From Pseudomonas marincola (GTDB lineage: Bacteria > Pseudomonadota > Gammaproteobacteria > Pseudomonadales > Pseudomonadaceae), in the NCBI RefSeq assembly GCF_900116605.1, contig NZ_FPBC01000007.1, positions 1-64,000 on the forward strand: a stretch of DNA of 64,000 bases, in the 5' to 3' direction. Below the pieces are notes generated by a model. The model had not been told where the DNA came from, ran no database searches, and worked only from the letters and a program-made list of their open reading frames with translations. Below are positions 1 through 8,318 of the stretch, one piece after another. Made by a program: the position numbers and the translations under genes. Within the stretch, counting starts at the first letter, position 1. Every line of letters begins with the position of its first letter.

Positions 1-344
<344 letters not shown>

Positions 345-394
345 AATACAGCCTTTCACGACTAGCGACACAACTAGCCGCTATAGATCCATAT

Positions 395-417
395 GAAAAA
401 AGGCACCCGAGGGTGCC
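395..417 (-). terminator. Rho-independent terminator of the OprD-type porin gene
   Basis: GGCACCC (402-408) and GGGTGCC (411-417) form a stem with a two-base loop. Read on the minus strand it is followed by TTTTTT (396-401). It lies about 85 bases beyond the stop of the minus-strand porin gene, as expected for its intrinsic terminator. Confidence 0.8.
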
Positions 418-500
418 GAAGGCTGCCTCCAAACCAAAGGAGCACTGAGGAGGCAGCAGCCGAGCAAGGCGAGTTCCAGCAGGCACTCGCCGACAACGCT

Positions 501-1823
501 TTAAAGCACTTCGAGCGGGTATTCGACTATGAGGCGAACCTCATCCAGATCCGACTCGAAGTCGGTTGCACGGGTCGTTGCCTGGCGAATGCGGAAGGAC
601 ATGTCTTTCAGTGATCCGGCTTGCACGACGTACTTGGCTTCGATGTCGCGCTCCCACCGTTTCTGATCGGTCAGCGGATTACCATCATCGTCGCGCCGCA
701 TGTAAACCTCGTTGGCGTTGGTGTAGTCAGCATCCCAGCCCTGCGCGTAGCGGGTCATGAAGCTCAGGCCGGGTACACCAAAAGGCTCCATGTCCAAGTC
801 ATAGCGCACCTGCCAGGACTTTTCCTTGGGCGAGTTGAAGTCGCTGTACTGGATGGAGTTATCCAGGTAGATCGAGTCGGATTGACGCAGGTAATCGAAA
901 TCGTCATCGCCGTTATTGCGCTGAATGCCAACCATGATGGTATGGGCACCAAATTGCACTCCAGCCTTGCCGCTCCAGATGTTGTTATCGAAACTGCCCA
1001 GTTGTTGTTTCCCTTCATCGACAGCTTTGTAGTAATTGAGACCACCGATCAAGGCAACATCGTCGGAGAGCGGATAGCTCAACGTGGTGCCAGCATAGTA
1101 CTGGTTCCAGGCATCTTTGAGACGGCTGGTATAGAGGCTGATGCCAACGTTGTCGTTGACCGAGTAATCGCCTCCAAAATAGGCGATCCAGGGGGCGTCG
1201 ACGGAGCCGGCATAGAACGTTGCAAAGCCATCGCGCATGCTGCTTGAGTTGGGCTCGCTCATTGAATGCAAGCGGCCACCTTGCAGGGCCAAGCCGTCAA
1301 TACTGTTGTTGGCCACGGTGATACCGCGAAAGCTTTCGGGCAGGAGTCGCGAGTCACCGTAATGAACGACTGGGCTGACAGGAAAAACATCGCCAGCTTT
1401 GATGACTGTATCCATAAACCTGGCTTTAACCGCACCTCCCACCTTGGAGTAGTCATCCTCGGGTTGCCCTGCACTGTTATAAGGCATCACATCAACGGAG
1501 CCACCTGCGCCGGATCGCCCACCACCAGAGTCGAGTTTCAGGCCCAGCATCGCAAACGCGTCGATACCAAAGCCAACGGTACCCTCGGTGAATCCAGACT
1601 CAAACTGCCCGATGATTCCATGGGCCCACTCTTCCGAGTAACCATTACCTGTGCCGCTCGACTGTCCCTTACGAAAGTCGCGGTTGAAGTAGAGGTTGCG
1701 GTTCAGAATAGTGAGGCTGCTGCCCTCGACGAAGCCCTCGGCCTTTTCTTCGGCGGCAATTGCAGCCTGTCCGGTGCCGATACTCAGAGCTATCAGCGAT
1801 AAGCAAAAAAGGGGGTTATTCAT
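501..1823 (-). CDS. OprD-family outer-membrane porin
   Basis: The product is a 440-aa OprD-type specific porin of the outer membrane. Residues 1-23 form a signal peptide ending around AIAAEE. The mature protein starts with the EGFVEGSSL and NRNLYFNRDFR signatures of Pseudomonas OprD/Opd porins, continues with alternating amphipathic strands typical of an 18-strand barrel, and contains GDVFPVSPVVHYGDSRLLPESFRG, written here only as a landmark near residues 144-168. It ends in a strand like other OprD proteins. Family members carry basic amino acids or carboxylates; the substrate cannot be read from the sequence. The ATG at 1823 follows a good ribosome site (AGGAGTG). The gene stands alone with its own terminator at 395-417. 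It lies in an accessory region beside an IS3 end, so recent acquisition is possible. Confidence 0.92.
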   Translation of the reverse strand: MNNPLFCLSLIALSIGTGQAAIAAEEKAEGFVEGSSLTILNRNLYFNRDFRKGQSSGTGNGYSEEWAHGIIGQFESGFTEGTVGFGIDAFAMLGLKLDSGGGRSGAGGSVDVMPYNSAGQPEDDYSKVGGAVKARFMDTVIKAGDVFPVSPVVHYGDSRLLPESFRGITVANNSIDGLALQGGRLHSMSEPNSSSMRDGFATFYAGSVDAPWIAYFGGDYSVNDNVGISLYTSRLKDAWNQYYAGTTLSYPLSDDVALIGGLNYYKAVDEGKQQLGSFDNNIWSGKAGVQFGAHTIMVGIQRNNGDDDFDYLRQSDSIYLDNSIQYSDFNSPKEKSWQVRYDLDMEPFGVPGLSFMTRYAQGWDADYTNANEVYMRRDDDGNPLTDQKRWERDIEAKYVVQAGSLKDMSFRIRQATTRATDFESDLDEVRLIVEYPLEVL

Positions 1824-1947
1824 GTGACACTCCTGAATTATTTGGCAGTTTTATCTCGGTGAGATTTCTTGTAGTAGTTGCCGTAGCGCACCAGGAATCG
1901 CCCGTGCGCGCTCACGCCATACTTCCACACGCCAAATAACGTCAGGG

Positions 1948-1972
1948 TGACTTGAAAATTACTTTTAAGTCA
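1948..1972. terminator. AT-rich dyad between the DUF2790 gene and the porin gene
   Basis: TGACTT (1948-1953) and AAGTCA (1967-1972) bracket a nearly symmetrical GAAAA...TTTT centre. It lies just beyond the stop of the minus-strand DUF2790 gene and upstream of the porin. It could be a weak terminator for the first or an operator for the second; the sequence does not decide. Confidence 0.35.
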
Positions 1973-1996
1973 GTGACCTGTAAGCTCCTATGTAGC

Positions 1997-2329
1997 TCAG
2001 TTTTGATTCCGGCAGGCTGTGCCCATTGCCCGATATTCAATAGTCTGCAAATCGCCGCTGGAGTCCTCATAGGTCATCTGAGCGGGCATTACCTCGCAAC
2101 CAGAGCCTGTAGGGCTCGTATGTACAACCTTCGCGATGTCCAGCTTCATACCGTATCGATAGTGAGTTACCTCGGGCGGAGTCTTGCCACGAGCAGCAGC
2201 GTATTCCTGCATCGCCCTTTCATTCTCCTGAATCATTCGACCATAGACGCGGTCACCGCCGCCTTCGGCCATAGCCAGGGACGATGCAGAAAGAATAGAT
2301 ACCGCCATGACAGCTTTAAGAGTGTTCAC
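1997..2329 (-). CDS. Small secreted DUF2790 protein
   Basis: The product has 110 aa. Residues 1-21 form a cleavable signal peptide (ending SSLAMA), so it is probably periplasmic. The core PPEVTHYRYGMKLDIAKVVH and the following Cys-containing stretch (GCEVMPAQMTYEDSSGDL, and a second Cys near the end) are the signature of the DUF2790 family, which is almost confined to Pseudomonas. The two cysteines could form a disulfide. The biochemical role of the family is unknown to me. It stands alone, in the same direction as the porin. Confidence 0.85.
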   Translation of the reverse strand: MNTLKAVMAVSILSASSLAMAEGGGDRVYGRMIQENERAMQEYAAARGKTPPEVTHYRYGMKLDIAKVVHTSPTGSGCEVMPAQMTYEDSSGDLQTIEYRAMGTACRNQN

Positions 2330-2515
2330 GTTTAATTCCTCTATTTAGGTTGTAGTAAAAATATAAACGTAGGCACCTGTCATCAAAGTGAAGCGAAAAT
2401 TACATCTTCGTAATTGCAGTATTAGGGGGCTTATTAGTAGCTCAAAGATATTAAATGACAGGGCGTAACTCAGACTTACTCTCCGGTTACCCGAGTCATT
2501 CCCAGACCTGCTACA

Positions 2516-2690
2516 TCAGTCTCTTCCCGTTTTGCGTCGCATAAACCAATTGGCAGCCGGCAACACCAGCATCGAAAACAACGGTGCGGCAATGCGACTC
2601 ATTATCTCGGAGCCGGCATCATCGCCACAGAGAATCAATCGCCAATAGACCGGCAATGATCACCGCCACCGAGCTTTGTTTGCCCAGCTA
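2516..2690 (-). pseudogene. Remnant of a CusA/CzcA-type heavy-metal RND efflux pump (C-terminus)
   Basis: On the minus strand, the frame ending at the TGA 2516-2518 reads DAGSEIMSRIAAP then LFSMLVLPAANWFMRR. In CusA/CzcA inner-membrane pumps the conserved end is GSEVMSRIAAP followed, after about nine residues, by a last membrane helix and a basic tail. The remnant therefore seems to have lost the short linker. Immediately upstream, AVIIAGLLAI is readable in another frame, consistent with a frameshift, and further upstream only fragments remain. It cannot encode a working pump. The call rests on remembered family motifs, not on a search. Confidence 0.55.
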
Positions 2691-2815
2691 GAAACCACCA
2701 GCGGTTCCACCCGCCGCAATGGCTAAGCGAGTAAGGATCCGGGCATTAAATCGGCTGGTAATCCACGCCTAGGATCATTTTTGGGGTCAGGCAGAGCACC
2801 CGACGGCAGTACAGC

Positions 2816-3001
2816 TTATTGTGCCGACTCGACTTGAGCCTGCCAGGCAATATTTTCAGGGGCCGTACGCTCGGCCAGGGTTTGAGCGCGGCCGAATGTG
2901 AGGGACTCCGCCTGCATATTGAGAACAGAACCCACCCACAGCCAGCATGCCTGAGCATTCACGGCGTGCGATAAAAAAAGCAGACATGTTTTCGTCTCCA
3001 A
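2816..3001 (-). pseudogene. Remnant of a TolC/CusC-like outer-membrane efflux protein (N-terminus)
   Basis: A 61-codon frame encodes a hydrophobic leader (KTCLLFLSHAVNAQACWLW) followed by SLTFGRAQTLAERTAPENIA and QAQVESAQ. That second part matches the first helix of TolC-family efflux proteins of the CusC/CzcC type, where LTL-x2-A-x2-A-x3-NP-x8-A is followed by an A-x-V-x-A-A repeat. The frame then stops, so nearly all of the protein is missing. It lies just upstream, in the transcription direction, of the CusA-like remnant, the same order as in cusCBA operons. The assignment is by motif only. Confidence 0.45.
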
Positions 3002-3244
3002 TGACCTTGATCGATACCGCCAAATGCAGGCGGCAACAAAGCGCCCGGTTAGCGGAGCGCACTTCAGATCAAAGCGTCAGGAGACGCGCGGTAGTGACGA
3101 AAGACCGGCGGGCTATCATTAAAGTAGCCGCTGTATCAGCGCTGTTTGCGTAAAAGTATGGACGGGGCGAAGGGTAAGATCGCCACTGCTTGCAGGAGAA
3201 CACTGGCTTTGCATGACTGGCCGGACTTGCAGGAGATTTGTTAC

Positions 3245-3433
3245 CTAGCTCAAAGTGTCGCTCATGTCCTCACTGCAAGAGAGCTCACTGCCGCCATAAT
3301 TCATATCGGCCATGGCGCTTTGCATCAGAAAAGGCTCCATCGTGATGCCAGAAGCCATGCTGCCAAAAGAAGGGAGTGTGAAGCTGACAATCAGGGCTAG
3401 AACAAAACTAAGTCGTCGCATGCGGTATGTCAT
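3245..3433 (-). pseudogene. Short secreted Met-rich protein, possibly a decayed CopL-like leader gene
   Basis: This 62-codon frame starts with a signal peptide (MRRLSFVLALIVSFTLPSFG; the second Met at 3421 is a better start than the first) and continues with a short Met/Cys-containing region (MEPFLMQSAMADM, SCSEDMSD) before a stop. Small Met/His/Cys-rich secreted proteins of this form often precede cusCBA-type copper operons in Pseudomonas. Given the TolC-like and CusA-like remnants downstream, I read it as the first, also damaged, gene of the same decayed locus. In the rest of the gap 2330-3584 I see no other coding signal. Confidence 0.35.
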
Positions 3434-3584
3434 TCTGGAGACTGGCCGAACGATAACAGAATCCTTGAGTATTACCTGGAATCATCAATCGGTAAATTGA
3501 TGCCAGTCAATTTGGTGGCGGCTCATGCAGGATAGCTATGCATTAAAACCCGGTACAAAGCCAGTTGAAGGCATCCGACATTTG

Positions 3585-4058
3585 CTAGCCGCCCTTAGAC
3601 GGCAGCTTGACAACTGAGCCGCCTTTGGCAGGCTTACGAAACACAGGGCTATCATCTAAGAATTCCGCAGGATCGATATTCTTACGGCGAGCAATCATAG
3701 AGGCGTATATAAGTCGTTCTCGCTCCCTATTCAATTGCTTCATCAACTCTTGAACCTGTGCCTTGAGCACCTCGATTTGTTGATCTCGATCACGATCTCT
3801 GGCCGCTTTAAGTGAAGTTTCTTGATCGAACTTTTTTTCACCACGAGCATAACTTTTGACGACATCCTTGATACGTTGAAACTCTTTTTCAAATTCCTTA
3901 TTTCGCCACAGAGTTGGCTTAGACACACCAGACTTATCGGTAATATACTTCCACCCGAAGTTTGAAGGATCTATCAGTTGTCTTTCAAATTGTTGCAATA
4001 CAGAAAAAGCTTTATCCCATTGCTCGGTAGACGTAGTCACAATCAAGCTACTCCACAT
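3585..4058 (-). CDS. Helix-turn-helix/coiled-coil accessory protein of the recombinase module (TnpC/DUF6262-like)
   Basis: The product has 157 aa. Residues 37-56 (KYITDKSGVSKPTLWRNKEF) look like a helix-turn-helix of the kind seen in DUF6262/TnpC-like proteins (AVAREAGVSR-x-LYRNPEL in relatives I recall). A highly charged coiled coil follows (about residues 75-115, RDRDQQIEVLKAQVQELMKQ). The tail is basic. The ATG overlaps the end of the 885-aa recombinase gene by 16 bases, so translation is probably coupled. In Tn554 the non-recombinase protein TnpC assists orientation and frequency of transposition; a similar helper role is inferred. It is the last gene of an operon transcribed from about 9,530. 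Confidence 0.6.
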   Translation of the reverse strand: MWSSLIVTTSTEQWDKAFSVLQQFERQLIDPSNFGWKYITDKSGVSKPTLWRNKEFEKEFQRIKDVVKSYARGEKKFDQETSLKAARDRDRDQQIEVLKAQVQELMKQLNRERERLIYASMIARRKNIDPAEFLDDSPVFRKPAKGGSVVKLPSKGG

Positions 4059-6700
4059 TGGAATACACAGTCGCTTGGAACAGAGCCACCAGCCCTAAAT
4101 GGCTGATAGTCCTTACTCTTTTCAACTTGAATATCGTTGAGCACAACCTCAGACTTTTCTAAAATATAAGAAGCATTTCTAAAAATCGCCATTTGATGCT
4201 CGATATGCATTTCAACAGACTCTAACGGGATACCGGGCCTATTCAAGGCCTCAAAAAGCCGCGCCAGCTCAATTTCTGATCTATTACGCTCTGACTCGAC
4301 TTGCTTAATTTGTACTGGATCTAAAAGATCTACTACGAACTCTCTGCAGCCCTTTCCTGAATTACCGGTCAGGCACTTCAGATGAAATTCGCAAGGCTTT
4401 AAATTAATATCACGAAAACAATGTCCAAGTGGACCGTAATGTACGGTTTGCAGCATATCGGTTAGGAAGGTCTGAACATTCTGGGGCGGAATACTGTTGT
4501 CATTCCAAATCTTGACCTTATTCGCCAAATCACCAATAAATCGGGACTGTTCAGAAAGCATAAGTTCACTAACTTTCTCAGCACGTTCTTTAGCAGTCTG
4601 ATGATCGTAATGTTCACCTTGACTGTCAGATCTCCCCATCCACTTATTGACAATACTTGCAGCCAAACCGGATCGGAAAAGTGAATTAGTTTGCCAATGT
4701 CGACCCTTGTGAGTCTGAAACGTACTTACAATCTCTTCATTGGCTACAACACCATAACGGAGAAATGCTGACTGCCCCTGCTTAGCTGGTTTTATCGCAT
4801 ATAAAACAGAGTAATAACCGAGGACAGTTGGAATGTGCTCGTTATACACACCGCCAAGATTACTGGGAACAACAAATAAATAATCAGAAACCTTTTGATT
4901 TATCCCAAATGTGGCCGAACCGATCTCTATTCCATCTGCTAGAAGCTCCTCTTTAATCTCCTCAATAAGTTCAGACTTAATTTTGGTATTGACTGAAACG
5001 AAAGCATCTTCAACAGCGCTTTTAATGCTGGACTGTTCCACTAAGAACCCAGAAACGGCATGATATTTTAGCCTAATGTTATCCGGGGCCGGTCTGTAAA
5101 AAGTCTTTCGCTCCTCTGTGACTCTTAAAAACGAGTAAAATCCAGTTTCACTACCATTTGCGATGGAGGTCATAGTCTTCTGGTTAAACAGTTCTGGGTA
5201 GAGCTTTTCAGCATCTAATATCGGGATATAAGCATCGTAATTATAACCACCACTGACAATAGTGCGTATTGCTGCGACTGCGTCGTCACTACTAAGATAT
5301 ACGATTCTTGCGCCATGAAGGCACGGCTCACCTGTCAAAGCAAAGGCCTCCAGAGAAGCCAGGTTTTGCGACTTCAACCTATCTTTTAGAGCGTGCACAT
5401 CCTTAGAACGACTTCCTTCAGGTTTACGATTATGAAGCACCTCAAAAAACTCAGAATATAAAACAACATTTCGGCGGAGCTCTATCAATTGGACAAGACG
5501 CTGCTTAACATCAAAGCCTCGTAAATAATAAGCACACTTTACTTTTCCTAGCGATTTTGAAGTCACCTTAAAGCCGTTTTTTTTGTAAAATTTGAGGAGC
5601 GCATTTGAGTCTCTTGATTTTGAGGCAAATGGTAAGTATTCACCCAAATTTTTAAGTTCGACAAGTTCATCATCAGGCAGATACTTAAGAAGACGCAACT
5701 GCCTCTCAGCCTCTGAGGCATTAGACTCAATTTTTTTATAAAGACGGTCTAAAGCAGACTGAACATGCCGATCAATCACTTCTATTCTTGTCTGAAACCG
5801 ATTATCCAGATTTTCGGCATAGGAACCATCTTCAATGCTCAACGCTTGCTCTCTATAGGGTCCGCAAATTTCATCAATTCGCAGAACCGCTTCACAGATT
5901 GCATCTCTCCAGATAGTAGGGACATACCTAGCGATCGGCGCCGTACCCTTTTCTGTCCATACTCTACAATACAGTTCGCCACTTATTGTAACTAAGCAAT
6001 TCTTAGGTAACCGCAAAACCTCGCCAATTCTTAAGCCTAAACCATATTGAAATGCCTGAGTCAGAACAGACAGCATATCCATCTGAGCACGAAAGCTGCC
6101 ATCCCACTGCTCTTGTACCGCCCACTTCAACGCAATGATTGTTTTGACCAACTCAGGAAGCGGCAGTTTTTCTCCAAGGGCAACACGGCCATACTTATCT
6201 TTATCTTGTAAATCCTGTATACCTATGAGGTCAAAATTGCTAACGATCAAGGAAGAATCGAAGACAAATCTAATAAAATAATTTAGCGCTCTACACGCTC
6301 CAGCAGGTGACTTATAGTGAGCTATAAGATATTTGAACGTTGTCATGTAGGAAGATTGATCAATCCCTCTAAGGCTGACAACACCCTGAACAGCCATGTA
6401 CTTAACAGCAGCAGCCAAGTCCATAACACGGCCAGCCGGTATCCCATTGTGATCCGACCTTCTGCCCCAGAGATAACTTACCAAGAAGACCTTGTTCAGC
6501 AGCATTAACTCTGGGTTAGTTTCTCCACGAGCCAATAAATAAACATTATGCCTGCCGTTATATAACCAGGAAAAATCCTCCCACTTTGATCCTTTAAAGC
6601 ATGCGAGTTTTGAAAATCTCACTTCAGCTATGCTGGCAAGACGGCTTAGCTTAATCCGAAGCTCCTCATGCAAAATATCCTGTGCCATTACATTTTGCAT
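4043..6700 (-). CDS. Large tyrosine recombinase (885 aa, TnpB/GmtZ-like)
   Basis: This is a large site-specific recombinase. The catalytic set of tyrosine recombinases is recognisable though widely spaced: Arg224 in GLRIGEVLRLP, His664-x-x-Arg667 in THKGRHW, Arg690 (MGRSD) where His or Trp is usual, and the nucleophile Tyr698 in EHYDH. About 430 residues separate the first Arg from the HxxR box, far more than in lambda Int. After Tyr698 a Cys/His cluster (His760, Cys761, Cys770, His773, Cys776, Cys785) suggests a zinc-binding tail, then a long helix. The ATG at 6700 follows directly on the TGA of the preceding recombinase gene, indicating coupled translation. The gene is clearly AT-richer than the chromosomal genes. 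Tn554 TnpB and gamma-mobile-trio GmtZ are the relatives I would test first; I cannot choose by eye. Confidence 0.75.
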   Translation of the reverse strand: MQNVMAQDILHEELRIKLSRLASIAEVRFSKLACFKGSKWEDFSWLYNGRHNVYLLARGETNPELMLLNKVFLVSYLWGRRSDHNGIPAGRVMDLAAAVKYMAVQGVVSLRGIDQSSYMTTFKYLIAHYKSPAGACRALNYFIRFVFDSSLIVSNFDLIGIQDLQDKDKYGRVALGEKLPLPELVKTIIALKWAVQEQWDGSFRAQMDMLSVLTQAFQYGLGLRIGEVLRLPKNCLVTISGELYCRVWTEKGTAPIARYVPTIWRDAICEAVLRIDEICGPYREQALSIEDGSYAENLDNRFQTRIEVIDRHVQSALDRLYKKIESNASEAERQLRLLKYLPDDELVELKNLGEYLPFASKSRDSNALLKFYKKNGFKVTSKSLGKVKCAYYLRGFDVKQRLVQLIELRRNVVLYSEFFEVLHNRKPEGSRSKDVHALKDRLKSQNLASLEAFALTGEPCLHGARIVYLSSDDAVAAIRTIVSGGYNYDAYIPILDAEKLYPELFNQKTMTSIANGSETGFYSFLRVTEERKTFYRPAPDNIRLKYHAVSGFLVEQSSIKSAVEDAFVSVNTKIKSELIEEIKEELLADGIEIGSATFGINQKVSDYLFVVPSNLGGVYNEHIPTVLGYYSVLYAIKPAKQGQSAFLRYGVVANEEIVSTFQTHKGRHWQTNSLFRSGLAASIVNKWMGRSDSQGEHYDHQTAKERAEKVSELMLSEQSRFIGDLANKVKIWNDNSIPPQNVQTFLTDMLQTVHYGPLGHCFRDINLKPCEFHLKCLTGNSGKGCREFVVDLLDPVQIKQVESERNRSEIELARLFEALNRPGIPLESVEMHIEHQMAIFRNASYILEKSEVVLNDIQVEKSKDYQPFRAGGSVPSDCVFQCGVA

Positions 6701-7963
6701 TCAGATTTCCTTAACATTAATTAGGACCACGTCCTGCCCGTCAGAGTAGGCAATTGCAGCACGGCAACCAGCTATTGCCTGATCAATAACTGAAACTACA
6801 TTAGCGGTGCTGACAGTTAACAATTGATCTTTTCGCTCGACCAAACCCTCTAAAGCACTTTCATGAGCTGCTACATCTTTATTAGGGCAAAATCTGTCAC
6901 ACGAATAGCAAGCTACCGCTGGTTCTTCGAAGCATACTGATTGAGCCGCGCACTTCCCTATAACATTAAAATTTCTTGGCTCACATACATGACTATATAT
7001 ATTATTTACAAGGTCACCTTCTCTCATCCAAGCAGCTGTGAATTGCTTCTGTTCAATGCGACTCAACGTGGCATTTTCGAGAATTTCCCACATCTCATGA
7101 GTGAATCTGAAGTAGTGTTTAATACTGTTTGTATCATTGTGATCAAGTAAATCGGCAAGCTCTTCAGGGGAACAGCCGGACATTACTGCTTGCGTGCCAA
7201 CCGTATAACGAAATCTATATGCACATAAATTGAATTGCTTTCCGGTACGAGGGGAAAATGGCAGCCTATGTTCATTTCCCCAGAGAATATAATTAATTCT
7301 GGCACTCGACTTTTGGTAAAGTACGGCTCGCTTTGACTCATCTGAAAAATAGTCACTTGACAGCCGCTCTGTATCTTCCCAGTAGTGACTTCCTAAGGAA
7401 TTGCCGTCTCTTTCTAAATGTATCGGATTTGAACTAATAAAAAGTGGAAGCTCTGCGGGATTAATACCATCAGGTAATTTTGTAGAAACCATGTGAGCCT
7501 GGATAAGACTTGCAGTTCTTTCTGTAAGTATTCGAGAGCTGAATTGAACTCGCCGATTGCGCGAATTTTGCTTCACGCGCGGCACGTTAAGATATTTTAA
7601 TCCGCTTTTACCGTCCTTAATGAAGTCTTTTCGTTTCAATAAAGAAACTTGTATCGGCCTCAATCCAAAACATAAACATAGATCTAACAGCAAACGAAAT
7701 TCTAACGGAAGCTGCTGATTATTAACCTGATCCGACAGTACGGAAATTTCCTCTCTTGTAAATGGGCCTCTGGCTTCATCCATTACAAATAGAGATAAAT
7801 ACGAATTTACTTTACCTGAATAATTTCGGAGCTTATGAAACTCCTCATATGACTCTAACGAAAGATCTTCATATCCGCAAAGCAATAGAAAATTCAAGAA
7901 TTCCTTACAAGCAGAGATGAATGCCGCCTTTTCTTTAGTTTCAAGCACAGAAAGTCCGCCCAA
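6701..7963 (-). CDS. Tyrosine recombinase, catalytic part (second recombinase, separated from its N-terminus by a frameshift)
   Basis: The 420-aa frame holds a complete catalytic domain: Arg102 (CFGLRPIQVSLL), Tyr249-x-x-Arg252 (AYRFRYTVGT, Tyr replacing His), His275 (LLDHNDT) and Tyr284 (KHYFRF). A Cys cluster follows (Cys327, 338, 344, 352, 355, 359, the last three as CYSCDRFCP), probably a zinc site. The only in-frame start is a TTG at 7961-7963, with no ribosome site at a proper distance. The frame stays open upstream through a run of nine T (8003-8011), where it joins the 103-codon frame that precedes it. Joined by removing one T, the two give a normal protein of about 534 aa. It is therefore either a frameshift mutant, an assembly error or a gene expressed by slippage. 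Confidence 0.75.
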   Translation of the reverse strand: MGGLSVLETKEKAAFISACKEFLNFLLLCGYEDLSLESYEEFHKLRNYSGKVNSYLSLFVMDEARGPFTREEISVLSDQVNNQQLPLEFRLLLDLCLCFGLRPIQVSLLKRKDFIKDGKSGLKYLNVPRVKQNSRNRRVQFSSRILTERTASLIQAHMVSTKLPDGINPAELPLFISSNPIHLERDGNSLGSHYWEDTERLSSDYFSDESKRAVLYQKSSARINYILWGNEHRLPFSPRTGKQFNLCAYRFRYTVGTQAVMSGCSPEELADLLDHNDTNSIKHYFRFTHEMWEILENATLSRIEQKQFTAAWMREGDLVNNIYSHVCEPRNFNVIGKCAAQSVCFEEPAVACYSCDRFCPNKDVAAHESALEGLVERKDQLLTVSTANVVSVIDQAIAGCRAAIAYSDGQDVVLINVKEI

Positions 7964-7994
7964 GAAGTCGTTGATATGAACTCCTTTAGAAATC

Positions 7995-8306
7995 TCACAG
8001 GCAAAAAAAAACCAGAAATTTATATTTAATTCTAACGGTTGAAGTGTGATACCGCTCCAATATATACCTTAGGTAACTCCTCACAACCTCTCTTAATTCA
8101 GTATCCAGAAGATTAAGATACTGTGATTTAAGATAAATAAACTCACCCGTATCATCTGGCAATTTTATTACAGATCGAAATCCCCCATGATCATCAAATA
8201 GTTCGATTTCATAGCCAAGCCGACTTTTTACAAAAGCTCCTCCTGGCCACAGATCTGAAAGCTCATCGTTTGCAGCCAACGCCCACTGAGTCTGAAGTCC
8301 ATTCAT
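7995..8306 (-). CDS. N-terminal fragment of the second tyrosine recombinase
   Basis: The 103-codon frame starts at ATG 8306, only 12 bases after the stop of the first recombinase gene. It begins MNGLQTQWALAANDELSDLW and ends in the helix VVRSYLRYILERYHTSTVRI, which looks like the first half of a SAM-like core-binding domain. The second half (ISACKEFLNFLLLCGYEDL) lies at the start of the next open frame. The frame ends in KFLVFFCL just after a run of nine T (complement of 8003-8011). Alone it would be a DNA-binding fragment without a catalytic domain. The spacing and split domain argue that it belongs to the 6701-7963 frame as one gene spanning 6701-8306. Confidence 0.65.
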   Translation of the reverse strand: MNGLQTQWALAANDELSDLWPGGAFVKSRLGYEIELFDDHGGFRSVIKLPDDTGEFIYLKSQYLNLLDTELREVVRSYLRYILERYHTSTVRIKYKFLVFFCL

Positions 8307-8318
8307 TTAATTAACCGA

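Noticed and set aside
621..1802. Long plus-strand frames opposite the OprD-type gene
   Set aside because: They are shadows of the well-supported porin gene on the other strand.
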